Shown: piece by piece, positions 26,201 to 39,738 of the stretch
How positions within the stretch are numbered: the stretch's first letter is position 1
Layout: every line of letters begins with the position of its first letter
Origin: Daphnia carinata
Lineage: Eukaryota; Arthropoda; Branchiopoda; Diplostraca; Daphniidae
DNA length: 64,000 nucleotides
Direction of reading: 5' to 3'
Assembly (NCBI RefSeq): GCF_022539665.2
Contig: NC_081336.1
Location: 2,914,001 to 2,978,000 of the forward strand
Notes under the pieces: model-generated
What the model was told of the DNA's origin: nothing
Seen by the model: the letters and a program-made list of their open reading frames with translations, nothing else
The model's database searches: none
Position numbers and translations under genes: made by a program

Positions 26201-29200
26201 CGCGCAACGAAAGACCCGATGAAGGGTTGTACCAGTGCTCGGCCACGAGGCCGTCGGTCGGGACCATCATCAGCCGGGCGGCCAAGCTGCAAATCGCCTC
26301 TTTGCCCAGGTTCGAGATGGAGCCCAAAGACGTGGCCGTCCGAGTCGGAGATACGGCCCGTTTCAACTGCCTCGTCATGGTAAAAAATTTTCGTTCGCTT
26401 TTTATTTTCTATTTTTTTTTTTTTTTTTTTTAGCTGCTCCATTATCAATTCAAGGCTCCCCCGGGCTGTTTGCGTTATTTATTTGTATAAACAGCAAGAA
26501 GAAACAACAAACAGAAGCTGGCCAGCTTTTTAACGTTCCGTCAAAAATGTAAAAAGACGGGCCAATTAGCATAGGAGCTCCTTCTAGTTTACATCCATTC
26601 CTGTGTTTTTAAAAAAACAAAACAAAAATAGGCGGGCTATTTAGAATAAAAAGGAAATGAACCGAAAGGCGACGACGATGGGCTGTTGGATGCCACACGT
26701 CGAGTAGTAGCGCACTTCTTATTTATTGTTGTTCTTCGCACAGAAGAAATCATTTCCCACTTCGCTATTCTGAAGAAAAAAAATGATTGACCGTAGTGAT
26801 AATGGACGGCCATCTTGGCCCGGTGCCGTTAAAGTCTTTTTCTTTTTTCACCCTCTATACATGGGCGTATGCAAACGCACACAAATGAGGCTGATGGATG
26901 GTTTGTTTTATAATTTTCTTCTTCTTTGCATCGTCTTGGGTGTAGGCGACGCCAGCTGCCTACGTCCGTTGGTTGAAAGACGATCTACCTCTAAATATAG
27001 ATCCGGCTAGAATGATCATACTGCCTTCAGGAGCCTTGGAACTGGAACAAGTCCAACTTTCAGATCAGGTAATAAATTTTTGGGTTTTTAAAAAAGAAAA
27101 TATTTGTGAGCTGATCATAATTTATTTTTGATTGCGCTATGATGACTGTCATTTCCCGTAGGGCTATTACCGGTGCAACGTGTCGAACGTGGACAAGTAC
27201 CGAATCAGCGCCGAAGCCAAGCTCAACGTCCACTCTGAACTGGAGGAGGGCGGACGGCCGGAAGCGCCAAACTTCCTGGCCACGCCGCGCAATACGGTCG
27301 TCATTGAGGGGAGTCAAGTCACGCTGGAATGCGCCGCCAACGGCCATCCCAGGCCGGATATTACCTGGCTCAAAGACGGAACCACCATCGATCTAGAGTG
27401 GGTCACACGTTTCTCACTTTGGGCCATCCCGCATTTCCGCTCGTCCCGTTACAGTTCCAACAAAAAAAAAAAAATGTTTAACGTCTTTCTTTTTTTTTTT
27501 TTTTGTTTTTGTTTTTTTAGTCATTTGGACAGCCGATTCCACCGTGTCGGCTCTGGTAGCCTACAAATCGACGCCGTGACGGAAGCGGACGTTGGCGACT
27601 ATCAGTGCCGGGCGGAGAACACGGAAGATTCTGTGGATGTTACGGCCCAGTTGGAGGTTCAAGTGCCGCCGCGCTACGTCGCCCGCCCGCGCAGCACCAC
27701 TTCCCACGAGAAGGACGACGCTGAACTCGAGTGCCAACTCTACGGACGGCCCGAACCCACCGTCCAGTGGACCAAGAACGGAGAGCTCATCATCGAAAGC
27801 GAATATTTCCAGGTGTGTATCTATTCATTGTTAATTTAATTTTTTTTTTGTCTTATTAAATATATTAATTTTGCGTTTGAATATTCAGATTATCAATGGA
27901 AATAATTTGAAAATCTTGGGTCTGGTGGCTTCGGATTTCGGGATCTACCAATGCATCGGCTCCAATCCGGCCGGTAACGTTCAAGCGGCCGCCAGTTTGA
28001 CCATCTACTCATCAGGTAAAAACAAAACAAAACAAACAAATTAACTTCATTTTCTTGTTATAATTGTCCTAGTTTAGAAAAAAATAGGAAAATTAAGTCC
28101 GTCTAGAGATCAGAGATTGCATGATATGTTTGTCCCGTCTAACGGCCATTGACTTGGGCCCGCGCTTTATGTTCGTGTTGCATGTTCGATGTGTTCTTAC
28201 ATTTGTTTTTTTATTTTTATTTTGGGTTCTTCCCCCCCCCCCCCCCCTCCTTACCAATTTCACTGACATTCCCTTCTCCCTACGTGTATCGTCCACCCTT
28301 ATCTCCCCCCTCTCTTCCTACGTGGCATGCGATTGCAAAACCATGATTGGTTGGGGCATGATAAGATTACGACAATGGCACGTCGTCCAACCCGATGGAT
28401 TTGACGACCGCTTCATCTCCTACTGACGACTCAGGAACGCGCGAGGCTGTCGCACCCGCCGGCCCTTCGGACGATCGCCAGACGTCCGAGGCCACCCAAA
28501 CCGATGTTTTTATGACACGTGACGGCGGTGGCAGCAGCAGCGGTGGCGGTGATGTCAACAGTGAGGGATCGACGTCGTTGCCGTCGGCGCCCAGAGATGT
28601 CGAAGCCCTGATTGTCTCGTCGCGCTTCGTTACGCTGCGCTGGAAAGAGCCCGTCAGGACCAACGGGCCAGTCATCGGCTATTCCGTCTTTTACCGACAA
28701 GAAGGCTCCGAACGGTAATTTTAAAATCAAATGGCTTCAACATTCGGATGATTAAATGATGATGGAAAACGTGTAGGGAACGAGTGGTGAACACGAGCCG
28801 ATCCCGTCTCGAGGAAGTCAACGTTCCGGGCCTGCAGCCGGGCAAGAAGTATTCGTTGCGCGTAGCGGCTTTTAACGAGCTCGGCGCCGGAGCTAGTACG
28901 GCTTCGCTGGAAGTGGAGACGCTCGTCGAGCCGCACGTGCTCCAGGCGCCCTCCAATTTGAGCGTCGCCGCCGTCTCGCCCGTTAGCCTCATGGCCAGCT
29001 GGGCGTCACCCGATATGGGCTCGGGAAGCCACGGCCATTTGCCCATCCGAAACTACAAGCTCTTCTACATGGAAGTCGGCTCGGCCGAGGAGCACGAGGT
29101 CGTCACTAGCCACACGAGCCATCTGATACACGGACTCAAACCCTACACCGAGTATTCCGTCTGGGTCGTCGCTTTCAACGACAACGGCCCTGGAACCAGC

Positions 29201-32200
29201 ACGGAGGAGGCAACGGCCAGGACATGGTCCGACGTCCCGTCCGATACGCCGCAGAACGTCGTCGCCGAACCGGCCAGCTCGGCGGTAAAACATCTTGAAA
29301 ATTCTAGTTTCTTTTAAATGAATGAAGGATGAAATTTTGATTGTGATTGCAGAGCATCATCGTACGTTGGGATCCACCCTCTTTGGAGAATCAGAATGGC
29401 ATCATCACAGGGTACAAGATCCGTTATAAACCCAAAACGGGGCGCGGACGGTTGCCTTTGAATCCCGGCTCATCTAACGCTGGATCGACGGCGACGACGG
29501 ACGGCAGTCGACGTCTTTACACGTTGACTGGGCTCATCCGCGGAACGGAGTATCAAGTTCGAGTTTCGGCTCTGACTGTCAATGGTTCCGGCCCGATGAC
29601 GGACTGGCTGACGGCCGAAACGTTCGAAAACGACCTGGACGAGAGCCAAGTACCGGAGCCGCCCAGCTCTTTGAGAGGTTAAAAATAGAACATCCTGGAC
29701 ATTTCCATAAATCTATTAACACGAATTTTAAAAATTGATCGCTTTAATTTTCCCAGCTCGTCCGATGACGAATTCGATTGCCGTCTCCTGGAACCCACCC
29801 AGCAACCAGAATGTCATGGTCCGCGGTTATACGATCGGATGGGGTAAAGGCATCCCGGACGTCTACTCGAAATTGGTGGACGGGAAGCAGCGAGCCTTCG
29901 TCATCGAGAAGTTGGAAGCCAATTCAGAGTACGTCATTAGCTTGAGGGCTTACAATCAAATGGGAGACGGACGGCCCATCTACGAGACGGTTCGCACACG
30001 CGAGGAATCGACGCCCGAACCGCCCAGCCCATTGATTCCGCCCGTCGGCTTGAAAGCCATCGTTCTCTCATCGACGACGGTGGTTCTCTACTGGACGGAC
30101 ACCACCCTACCCCGCAGCCAGGTAATAATTGGTTCGCCTTGGCTTCAATTCTCCCTGGCTGATTTCTAAAAAAACAAACAAACAATAGAATCAAAAAACG
30201 AAAGGCGTGTGGTTTACCTATTTTCAAAATTTCTATTTTAGATTGTCTCCGATTCCCGATACTACGTTGTGAGATACACGTCCAGCCACACGTCCAGCAA
30301 CCCTCGCTACCGCTACGTGAACTCTACAGTCCTCAATTGCATGCTGGACGACTTGAAACCCAACACCCAATTCGAATTCGCCGTCAAAGTCATCAAGGTA
30401 ATAAATTGGCTCTCATCTATCGCTGTCTAAACAATTTAATTCTGACATTTTGAAAAATTCTTAGAATCGTAGAGAGAGTCCCTGGAGCTTGGTGGTGCCC
30501 AACACCACCTTCGAAGCGGCCCCGTCGTCTCCTCCGCGCGATTTGACGGTCGTCCCAGTCGAAGAGAACCCGTCCGCCATCAATCTCAACTGGCAACCGC
30601 CTAAACAGCCCAACGGTCAGATTACTGGTGAGATGCTCGCTCCTCATTCGGAGTTTCTAAAGATAAACTGTGAGGAGAGAGAGACAGTGAATTTGAAATG
30701 GATATTTTCGTATGCAGGTTACGTCATCTTCTACACAACAGACAGCTCGCAGCGCGATCGAGACTGGGTGGTAGAAGGTGTCGTTGGCGATAAGATGACC
30801 ACGACCATTAAAGGTCTGACACCCGACACTGCGTATTTTATCAAAATCCAGGCCAGGAACAACAAAGGATACGGACCTTTCTCCAGCATCATTCAATTCC
30901 GCACCAATCCGAGTACATTTTCCATTTCTTTTTTCTTTTTTTTAAAGATTAGATAGTCGAATTTTGTCCTTGCTTGTTTACATATTCAATTTTTATCATT
31001 TCATTCTTTTTAGCATGGCATTTTAGTACCCAATTTTTTTTTTATTCAACCTTTTTTTTTTTGTTTTTGTCCACCTCCGGTTTTTGTTCCACTTTGATGT
31101 AGGCAACGGTATGACTTACCACGACTCTGTTCCAGTTACCAGAGGTAAATACCTTATAGCAGCATGATCCCTGCATTTTTACTTCATCGTTTTTCGTTTC
31201 AAATTTAATGAAAATGCATTTTAGCCAACATACACACAAAAATGGCTGTTTCTAATGGCTTCGTTTCGTGTTTCTTATTTATAGACAGTCGAGGCATTTC
31301 GAGCACGACGTTGTACATCATCCTGGGCATCGCAACTGGCATCATTATAATCCTGTTGGGTGTAGTGCTCGTGGTTGTCTTCCGACGCCGTGATACTAGC
31401 GTCACAACATCACCCGATCGTTCCAAAAAAGGCTACGTCAAGGGCAATGTTAAAGGTAAATATTCATTTCTTCTTTTTCTTTTTATATTTTAAACTAACA
31501 ATTTTTTTTTTTTTTTTTAAAGCTACAGGCAAATTGGGTAAAGCAGACAACCCTCCCGACTTGTGGATCCATCACGATCAGATGGAGATGAAAGGATTAG
31601 ATAAATCCCTGCAGCGTTCGGGGTCTGTTAACACGGTCTCGCCACACAACATGCGACGATCGCAAGATCTCGATTCACTTGACGGCATGGCGTCGGGATC
31701 AACTGCTGGACGCGGTCCCAGCACCGCTGCCAATGATTCGCTCGATCGGCGGGCCGCCTACGTCACCGCCTATGCAGGTACGTTTTTTTGTTTTTGCTGT
31801 CCTTTTTAATCCAATGAATTGCATTGTGTGTGTCTTCCATTTTCTATGGTAGAAATGACTTTTTATTATTTTCTATACGTTGGATCTAATTTGCATGGCT
31901 TGAAGCTTTAATGCTCGGTTGAAATCCTACGTTGTTTTATTTATTGATTTTTTTTTTTATTTATTTTCCTTTTTTTTTATGATTTTAACCTCTGCATTAT
32001 AAAAAAAACAAAACTCACCTAAAAAAAAACAAAAAAACCTGATGACCTGCACTTGCCTCGCTTTCCTACGCCACCCAACCTCACCTCCCCTGACACAAAA
32101 CAAACACACAAAAACGGCAGGAAGTAGCAACTCACTCAGGCGTCCAATTAAACCCAAGAGCCTTTTGATTAGTGTCGCTACCACCACCCAACCCGTCCGC

Positions 32201-33180
32201 GAACGTGAGTATATATAAGCCATTATCCGATTCAGTTTTCTTTTTTTTTCAATCCTTTTTTCCGCTATTTTTATCCACTGTTTCTTTCCGTTATGTTTTG
32301 AAAACAAAAAAGTTTCCTTTATTGGCTTGTTTTGTTTTCTTCTTTCCCTTCGTACCTTGTGTCCTTGTTTGGCTTTCCTGTCATCTGCTTTCCTAATTTC
32401 GAAACTTTTTTTTTTAAATTAAATTTCTCATCCGGCTGCTATTTGCTTATCCTATTTTATATGCAAACTAATTAAACTCTTTTTTGATTTATTATTGGAA
32501 CAGCTGTGGCGACGGTGACACCGATACCCAATGGCAGTTTGAATCAACACAGCGACTCCCGGCCCGTTTACCCTGCGGCGCCGCGACCTGGCATTTACCC
32601 GTCCGCTGGGCCGCCTGCCGCCGGCCGAGCTCATGTTACGGTGGACGTCAGCATTCCGTCAGACTCCACTTACGGCAGTCAGGGCAGCTATGACAGCCGC
32701 TCGAGCCTCGTCCATCCGCTGCCAGCCAACATGAACATGATGGGCCCTTCGTCTTGCCAGCCGTCCAATGTGACGCCCTCCACGGCCTTGTTGTCCGGCG
32801 CCGATGCCAAACGCAACACTCAACTCGGCCATCCGCTCAAGAGCTTCACCGTGCCCGCTCCGCCGCCTCAATCGGCGCCGCCCATTAAGATAGTCTCGCC
32901 GAATAACAGAAACGGCCGTCAGTCGGTGAACGCCATGGCCACGCAATCCAGTCCTTACAAGAAGGCGCTGGTGGGTGCGCCAGTGACGTCACCTCCGGCT
33001 CTTCACAAAGCGAACAGCGGCGGCGGAGGTGTCAGGACGGGCGCCAACGATTTGATCAAATCTCCCGAGAAGATCATTCAAAGTTCGTACAGCACCGAAG
33101 AGCTCAATCAGGAGATGGCCAATTTGGAAGGTCTCATGAAGGACTTGAACGCCATCACCGCCAACGAATTCGGCTGCTAA
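20282..33180 (+). CDS. fra: Frazzled/neogenin/DCC netrin receptor (19 exons, 1512 aa)
   Basis: Exons: 20282-20408, 25869-26055, 26154-26379, 26946-27068, 27162-27397, 27521-27812, 27889-28015, 28435-28714, 28777-29284, 29353-29677, 29757-30121, 30242-30397, 30465-30627, 30718-30912, 31103-31144, 31285-31455, 31523-31777, 32121-32204, 32504-33180; all phases agree. Order: signal peptide (residues 1-40), four Ig domains to about 438 (YQCSA, YRCNV, YQCRAENTED, YQCIGSNPAGN), a Gly/Ser-rich linker, six fibronectin III domains to about 1105, one membrane helix near 1125-1150 (LYIILGIATGIIIILLG), and a cytoplasmic tail with the P1 (PPDLWIHHDQ), P2 (RPIKPKSLLISV) and P3 (EELNQEMANLEGLMKDLN) motifs of DCC/neogenin, ending at Cys. 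Known role: the attractive netrin receptor in axon guidance. Exons 31103-31144, 31285-31455, 31523-31777 and 32121-32204 are phase 1-1 and could be skipped cleanly. Confidence 0.95.
20409..25868. other. First intron of frazzled, 5.46 kb
   Basis: The largest intron in the window, between the signal-peptide exon and the first Ig exon. I see no other gene in it, only homopolymers, a (GT)n run near 24070-24083 and short ORFs. As the long first intron of a developmental receptor gene it is a reasonable place for enhancers, but no specific site was recognised. Confidence 0.7.
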
Positions 33181-34480
33181 AACTCGCGCCAACTAAAAAG
33201 GGGTAAACGCATCTGGTTTTTTTTTTTAAATAGCTATTTCATGGTACCGTTCATTACGGTAATGCAGTGAAATAAGTTAGCGTTTTTCTAAAAAAAAATC
33301 CAGGGAAATCGATTCGTTTTGTAATCGATTTCTTTGTGTCGGCGGTCGTGGCAGCTGTTTGTTTTACGTCCTATTTGATTCTGAAAGGCAGCTATTTTGT
33401 TTCTTTCGGCAAGGGCTTTTTTTTTTCTTATCCCAGCACAACAGAGTGGCATTTGTAAAAGTTCATTTCCACAATTGCTCTCCAATCATATCTCTCCTTT
33501 TTTTTAGTTCATTTTTTTTTTTTAATCTTTTGTTTTCGTGTTGATTTTAGTTTATTCGAACGTGTTATATTTCTCCCTCTATCGTTTCATCTATCATATT
33601 TTCCCTCCATTCATCCGTTTTCCTCGTTTCGGAAAAAGGTAATACCAATTCAAAAGATGTTTACAATCATGTTTTTGATGCTCATTCAGGCGTCGAGTCT
33701 TCTCGGAATGTATCGGTTCCAATTGAACCGAAATGTGTGTGTGTTTTGAAATGCTGTGTAGTGTATCTCCTTCTCCTGCATTTCTTGGCCCACTTGATCA
33801 AAGGTGACCGGTATGTATCATTTTAAACGTTATATCGATCATTAGGACGGCTTCAAAGAGCAGCTCTCGATGGCTGAAGATAGAAAACATTGTTTTCACG
33901 ACGTCGAGGAAAACTAGAAATATTTAAAAAGGTCAATGAATAAGGATTCATTCTTACGTTTTCCTTTGCGACAAGTATTTTCTTCCCGAATGGAAAAGAG
34001 ATTTTTTTTTTAAAAATCGTATGCAGTTTGATGAGCAAATGTGTGTGTGTGTATGGTATATTTGAATGTGGTGAGAAAATGAGCTCTTGTCCAATTGTGG
34101 GGCACTTATCTTTTCTATTTGTTCGATCAGGTTTTGGATTGCGTCATCTATTGTAACATGTGAAACTCGTAGCACATAATTTTCGAGTGACTGATCCAAG
34201 GTTGACCTTTAAAGATTGTGGTTTTTGTCGAATTGGTTGTCGTGTAATATAACTCAGTGTCTGCTTTTTAATCTTGTCTTTAATTCATTTTTTTTTCCAT
34301 TAGGAAACCACAAATGTCTGGAACAGCAATTCAAAAGCAAAGGTGAATAATCTCGTATGACTCGTAGTCGTGTAATTTGAAATCAAAACCCCAATTATTT
34401 TATATATGGTGATTTTCGTATTTACATGAAATTTTAGCTATAAGAGTAGTGAAAATCCGTAATGACCAGAAATGATTTAA
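33181..34480. other. Convergent 3' UTRs of frazzled and FICD
   Basis: The two genes end tail-to-tail 1.3 kb apart. No further exon is convincing. A short minus-strand frame near 33954-34199 encodes a helical-looking peptide but has no ATG and no match that I recognise. Confidence 0.5.
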
Positions 34481-36062
34481 TCAGCCGCCCATACAGCAGT
34501 TTTGCTGGTCAACGATGATAGTTTTACCGTCATCTTCTTGGGCCAATTCAGCTATACTTGTTCTGTGCTCAGTTGTGGCCCACAGGTAAACATCCAGCGT
34601 CTGCTCAGCACAATGAGCTATGAACCTAAATCAGAAAGTAAGATATATTTCATGATTTATCACCATTACATTGTAAACCACATACTAACCTGATGAATGG
34701 CCTGACATCTCCTTCGTTGGCTTGTTGAAGGTAATCGTAGTACTTGGCGCGATCCTGCTTGCGGATGATGACTGGTGGGTAACCACTTTGCATGAGAATT
34801 AGGTTCATCAGTAACCGAGAAGTGCGCCCGTTTCCGTCACTGAAAGGATGAATATGTACTAGTTTGTAGTGCGCCAATGCAGCGAAACGGATAGGGTGCA
34901 GAGAGAGTGTTTCAGCAGAGTTTAACCAGCGAACAAAGTCTTTCATCAGAAGTTGAACTTCAGACGGCCCAGGAGGAATGTGATTCCCCACGAAAACTTG
35001 AGTTGACCTGAGCCGGCCCCCTTCAAACAAGTCGACGAAGCCGAGCACTCGTCGGTGAATTTCCAGTATGTCTTCAAATGTAATAGCACCTATTCGGTGG
35101 ACTAGAGTGCTGTTGATGTATTTTAAGGCCGCGTCGAGGCCCAAAACTTCATTATGTTCAATTATGCTCTTGCCGCCAACTGCCATTCGAGTTTCCACAA
35201 TTGTTCTAGTTTGAGCAAGACTCATTGTGTTGCCTTCGATGCCCAATGTGTGGTAGATGTATTGGAAGTAGGCTTCTTTTTTAATTCTTCTTAACCCAGA
35301 ACTGGAATCTGGAGTATTGAGTAGGTCATCTCTTTTCTGGTCTATTCTTTTCAGCAGGTTGTTGTCTAATTCGTCAACTATGGGTGAGGTCCTCTGGTGA
35401 TTTTCGAGAGCTCTCATGTGGTTTGGCGAGAATGTAAGGGCTCTGGAATAATGATAGTCTGCATCTAGCAGGTTGCGTTCAGTTTCTTCCAAGAACTCCC
35501 CATAGTGATTTAGGATATCTGGATGTTCTGGGTCCAATGCAAGGGCATGGCTAAAAAGTTTCAGTGCTTTTGAATGTTTACCACTTTTCTGCATTTCTAT
35601 CGCTGCATGCAAAGCACCCAAAGCTTCCAAAGTATTTGCTGGAATACCAAGAAAATAGACATTATAATATTCTCAACTCTTTTTAATAAGGTCAAATTTA
35701 CCATCTTTGTTCTTCTTCTTTGGAGTCTCGGCAGCAGGAGATAAGTAAGCAGCTGGATCAACCGAGAGTTCTGTGTCTCCCACAGATAGCTGAGATTCAC
35801 CAGGAACCATAACAAATTTCTGAGATTTTTCTAAAATCTTTCGTCTGTCGGCTATTAAATCTTCTTTAGTTCGATCAACTTGCAGAAATGCGATTTCCTT
35901 CTGGATGTACAACGTCATGATCGACACAATACACGTAAACATCACTCCTAGAGCGAAAACTGCCACTAGTGTTAAAGTATTCATGTTCACTCGGAACCAA
36001 TATTTACTGGAAGGGAAATTAAAACGGGATAACAAGGCTGCTTTAAATACACTTGCAGCCAT
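34481..36062 (-). CDS. FICD: FICD-type Fic protein adenylyltransferase (ER, BiP-modifying)
   Basis: Three exons: 35702-36062, 34690-35638, 34481-34625; phases agree, 484 aa (human FICD is 458). An N-terminal membrane anchor (LTLVAVFALGVMFTCIVSIM, near residues 30-50) is followed by TPR-like helices (GKHSKALKLFSHALALDPEHPDI begins near 140), a linker, and the Fic domain. The autoinhibitory motif TLGIEGN keeps its glutamate (about residue 255). The active-site loop HPFSDGNGRTSR is complete (His about 384), and PFIRFIAHCAEQTLD matches the family C-terminus. Known role: AMPylation and de-AMPylation of the chaperone BiP in the ER lumen during stress. All catalytic and regulatory residues I can check are intact. 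It is divergent from the sulfotransferase gene about 1.1 kb away. Confidence 0.94.
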
Positions 36063-37188
36063 GCTAGATAAAATGATTACTACATCGTTTCAAAACAACA
36101 ACGGGAGCTGACGTCAAACTGTCAGCTGGCAATCTACTTTGCATGCGGCAGCCTAGAAAAATCAAGACATACAAAAACAAAAAAACTCTTACCAACTGAA
36201 TAGTTATTCTTAACATACATAAAAATTCAAAGGTATTTCAAAATTAGATTTCAGTGCTACATGTAATTAAAAATTCTATGAGAAGAAAATAAATTATAAT
36301 TGATTTTTTGGCAGGGTTAATTGTCTGAATTTGGCAACGCAGAACATCAAAATTGGAAGATGGGTTAAACTTCTGTCGTATGTCGGGTCGGACTGATGTA
36401 GACACATTTTATTACTCTTATGACGATTCATGTAAGGATTACTGTAAAAATGAATGCGTCGAGTCCACGCGGATTAAACAGCAGTGCATGGAAGGTCATC
36501 AAACCCTTAATAATTAGTGATTGTTTCTCCGACCTCTTCCTTCAATTCAGGAATGATAAAAGGTAATATTTTTACGATTTCTAGTTTCAACGCCACATGT
36601 TTTACCCCCCCCCCCCCCCCCCCCATAGAAATGGCGTCAAGCTAGCTTCTATTGTCGTGCACGTTTTGAAATCCTGTTACGAAATCCATTTGGGGGCGCC
36701 GCACCTGGTGCCGTTTCACTAAATAGTAAATTTCAATTATTTATATAACTCCGTGCGGACTATAATCATTGACTCTCTGTTAAAAGCACCTGCTAAGTTT
36801 ACAGGGTATATTCCTTGAGCTGAACTGGGAATATGTTTTTGAAATAGCCGTAGTATGTGATCATCATACTGATCATACAAATTTTCCTTCTACGGTTACT
36901 CTTAAGCAAAGTCCTTTAGTTTACATACGGTACGTTGAATCATTTAGCGGCTTTTTCTCCTTTTTTTACCGCTGTTTTCTACGTCAAATCCGGAAAAAAA
37001 ACAAGGTATCTAGTAGGAAAAAGTATTAAACATGCGATGTTCTTCTACTTAATGTATTCCCAACGTAGCATCCGTTTAACTTATGTGATGTCTGATGGAA
37101 AGTAGTACTCTTCAAGGTTACGTTGAAAGAAGCCGACGCAAGTTATTTCTCTAACAGTACAGCGTCAGCAGTTCGAGGAAGCAGTAGC
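36063..37188. other. Divergent intergenic region, with a poly-C run
   Basis: Upstream DNA of FICD and of the sulfotransferase. It contains an uninterrupted C run of about 20 bases near 36605-36625. No exon was recognised. Confidence 0.6.
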
Positions 37189-38483
37189 ATGTGTAACACT
37201 AGTGCCAGCCAACGATATCAAACAAACGCTAACATCAAAATGCGTTACGTGGTGAAGCTTTTAATTGCCATTTTCTTTATTGTAATTATTGCGTTAAATT
37301 TAGCTGCAATTATTCGTACGTCATCTATCAAATCTGCTAATTTCGCATCAGGTAAAAAGACAACAGAGAAGAAATTTTGTTTTGTGCCAGATGAGATCCA
37401 ATAGTATTTTCTTTTGGCATGAAGCTGGACACACAATGTCTACGTTTTTAGAAGATTATGGTTAAACTTGTGTATTTAGGAAATGAAAATGCCCTGGCTG
37501 AGCCAATGGATGAAACGCTCAATTCCAATAAGTCGGTCGGTATTCAAGACATTCGAATGGAAAATTTCGTGGAAAAACAGAAACTTCTGCAATCAAATCA
37601 ATCTGCGGATGTCATCACACATACTTCAGAAGTGCAAATTCTACCACCTATCCTGAAAATTTTGATCGTAACGACGTGGCGATCAGGCTCAACTTTCCTT
37701 GGAGAGATCATCAACTGTCTACCAGGTGTTTTTTATTCGTACGAGCCAATGTACTATTTCGAAACCAACAATGGATCAAAAACAGAACTCATCCGGTCGC
37801 TCTTTCAGTGCCAATTTCCCCCTGATTATCTGAGTTTCGCCAATGGACTGAAGGCACATAGTCAGAATTTCATGTTAATGAATAAACGCATCTGGGAAGC
37901 ATGTCAACATAATACCATACTGTGCAATCAACCCGAATTTGTTGCCCAGCTATGTTCTACCCTTCCCATTCATCTAATGAAAACGGTCCGTTTACGAGTC
38001 AAAGAGCTTTCGCCGCTGCTGATGGAAGATCCAGCTTTTACCAATTGGAAAATCATTTATTTGGTCCGCGATCCCCGTGGTGTAATGTCATCAAGAACCA
38101 ATTTACCTTGGTGTGTACCAGATCCAGCGTGCAACGATGCCGGCCGTCTATGCAGTGATGTGAAAGACGATCTCGAAGAGCTAAATCGGCTTCAGAATTA
38201 TTTTCCTAATCAACTTTACTTGTTAAAATTTGAGGATTTGTCCGCCAACGTAGAGACCGAAACAGCGAAATTGTTTCGTTTTTTAGAAATGCCTGTCAGT
38301 AAGTCAGTTAAAGTTTTTTTAGCTGGACACACGAAGTCGAACAAAACCAGGGACGATCCATTTTCAACGATCAGGCAGTCAAATGCGGTGGCATCCGGAT
38401 GGCAAAATAAAATGTCTAGCGACCGGATTGCAAACATCACGGGTGTCTGTATACCCACGCTTAAAAGGCTTGGCATACTGTAG
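37189..38483 (+). CDS. Golgi carbohydrate 6-O-sulfotransferase-like protein (CHST family)
   Basis: Two exons, 37189-37351 and 37480-38483, joined in phase 1, giving 388 aa. It is a type II membrane protein: short cytoplasmic tail, one membrane helix at about residues 20-42 (LLIAIFFIVIIALNLAAII), a stem, then the sulfotransferase domain. The 5'-phosphosulfate-binding loop TTWRSGSTF lies near residues 119-127, and the 3'-phosphate site LVRDPRGVMSSR is in the middle of the domain. These are the PAPS-binding motifs of the GlcNAc/Gal 6-O-sulfotransferase family (CHST1-7). The acceptor sugar cannot be predicted from sequence alone. The ATG at 37189 is the first in frame with the membrane helix; the frame extends upstream without an ATG. 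Confidence 0.88.
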
Positions 38484-38765
38484 ATGTCTCCAAAACGTTT
38501 CGTTACCAAAAAATGAAGTCATGCATAGCAAGAAAATAATTTCATTCGAGATGTGGGATAAAGTTTAGTGGTCTACAAAGTAGGCGAAGCCCAAAATGTC
38601 GGAAAAGGATGAACAATTACTTGTTTTTTTTTCCTTGTCCGTTGTTATTTTGAATCCATTTTACTTATCTATCCTTTTTAAGATTAATAATCATGTGTGT
38701 CTTTCCTTTTCGCCTTTGCGATGTTAAAGACCTTTGTACTGCGATCGCGAGAATGCGTCATTGGC

Positions 38766-38771
38766 AATAAA
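38766..38771 (+). promoter_or_regulatory. Poly(A) signal AATAAA for the sulfotransferase gene
   Basis: Canonical hexamer 283 nt after the sulfotransferase stop codon, followed by T-rich sequence. Confidence 0.6.
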
Positions 38772-39674
38772 ATAGTTTTTATCGTTCAATGTTAATGTGG
38801 ACGTACTGTATCTAGTTCTTCTGTCGTTGAGTACGAAAGCACAAGGTGGTCGTAGACCGCACCAACCGCTACTTCAATTCTGGTTACTATTCTTGAAAGC
38901 CGTTCAATTTACTCGGTTATTGTTTACGTTTCACTGCACGGACCTTGTGCACTAAGGCAATGATTTTGTAACGTGTACTACAAACATAAACTGAATAATA
39001 ACTGGGTTTTCTCTTTTACAGAGTTTACGTTTTCCTCGTTCGGCAAGAAAATCCACCGCCAATCTCTTGTGTAAATTGAAGTAACAAATAAGGTGAGTTT
39101 AGGCAACTATGTTTGTTATTGAATATAGTTGCTATTTGCAATCACCTTCGCCATTTTTTTAGGGTTTTTCAGCATTCATCTACGTTTTCCTGCATGGCTT
39201 CCAGATGGCGATTACATAAATTTTCATTATTAGAAAATTACGTAAAGCTTCACGTCGTTCTGGCCTGTTGGTACTGGATTTAGAGTGAAAATTGCTGTAC
39301 ACCATAGACGCCACATGAGACCCGAACGTAATCGTTACGCTTTACTGCACGTACCTGGAGACCTGGAGCAACATAAAACTGGACGAACGCAGAGTTTTTT
39401 GTGTCCTCGTCGTGCATTCAACTCAATTTATTTGGGGATGAACTGCGGTAAGAGTCTCCTCGATAAACTGAAAACACGTTGCCGAATAGCTAATGTAACA
39501 TTCTTTTATAAATGGCATTTCTTTTTGTCACAATTTAAAGATATGATGCTGGCGCTACTTGAGGATGGAGCTTTCAAACCACAATCAGCATATTTTCTTT
39601 TCATTAATAAAAGAACAACCAGTTTTGTTTCTCTCCTAAAGTAATTCAATGAAATGCAATTCTAAGTATAAAAT

Positions 39675-39680
39675 TTTATT
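39675..39680 (-). promoter_or_regulatory. Poly(A) signal AATAAA for the DC-STAMP gene
   Basis: Canonical hexamer on the minus strand about 60 nt after the DC-STAMP stop codon. Confidence 0.65.
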
Positions 39681-39738
39681 ATTCTTGTTGTGGTACAACA
39701 AAGTGACAATCATCATCGTAAAACAGTTTGTTTGCTTT

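Larger units (their letters stand above)
38484..39738. other. Sulfotransferase 3' UTR and intergenic DNA
   Basis: Contains poly(A) signals for both convergent neighbours and no recognised exon. The open frame at 39285-39644 starts at GTG and resembles no family I know. Confidence 0.5.

Noticed and set aside
33954-34199. Minus-strand ORF with a helical segment (LIEQIEKISAPQL)
   Set aside because: No ATG, no family recognised, and it lies in the shared 3' region of two genes. It could be an exon of an unknown small gene but cannot be supported.
39285-39644. 119-codon plus-strand ORF
   Set aside because: Starts at GTG, has no domain signature, and lies between the convergent 3' ends of two genes.
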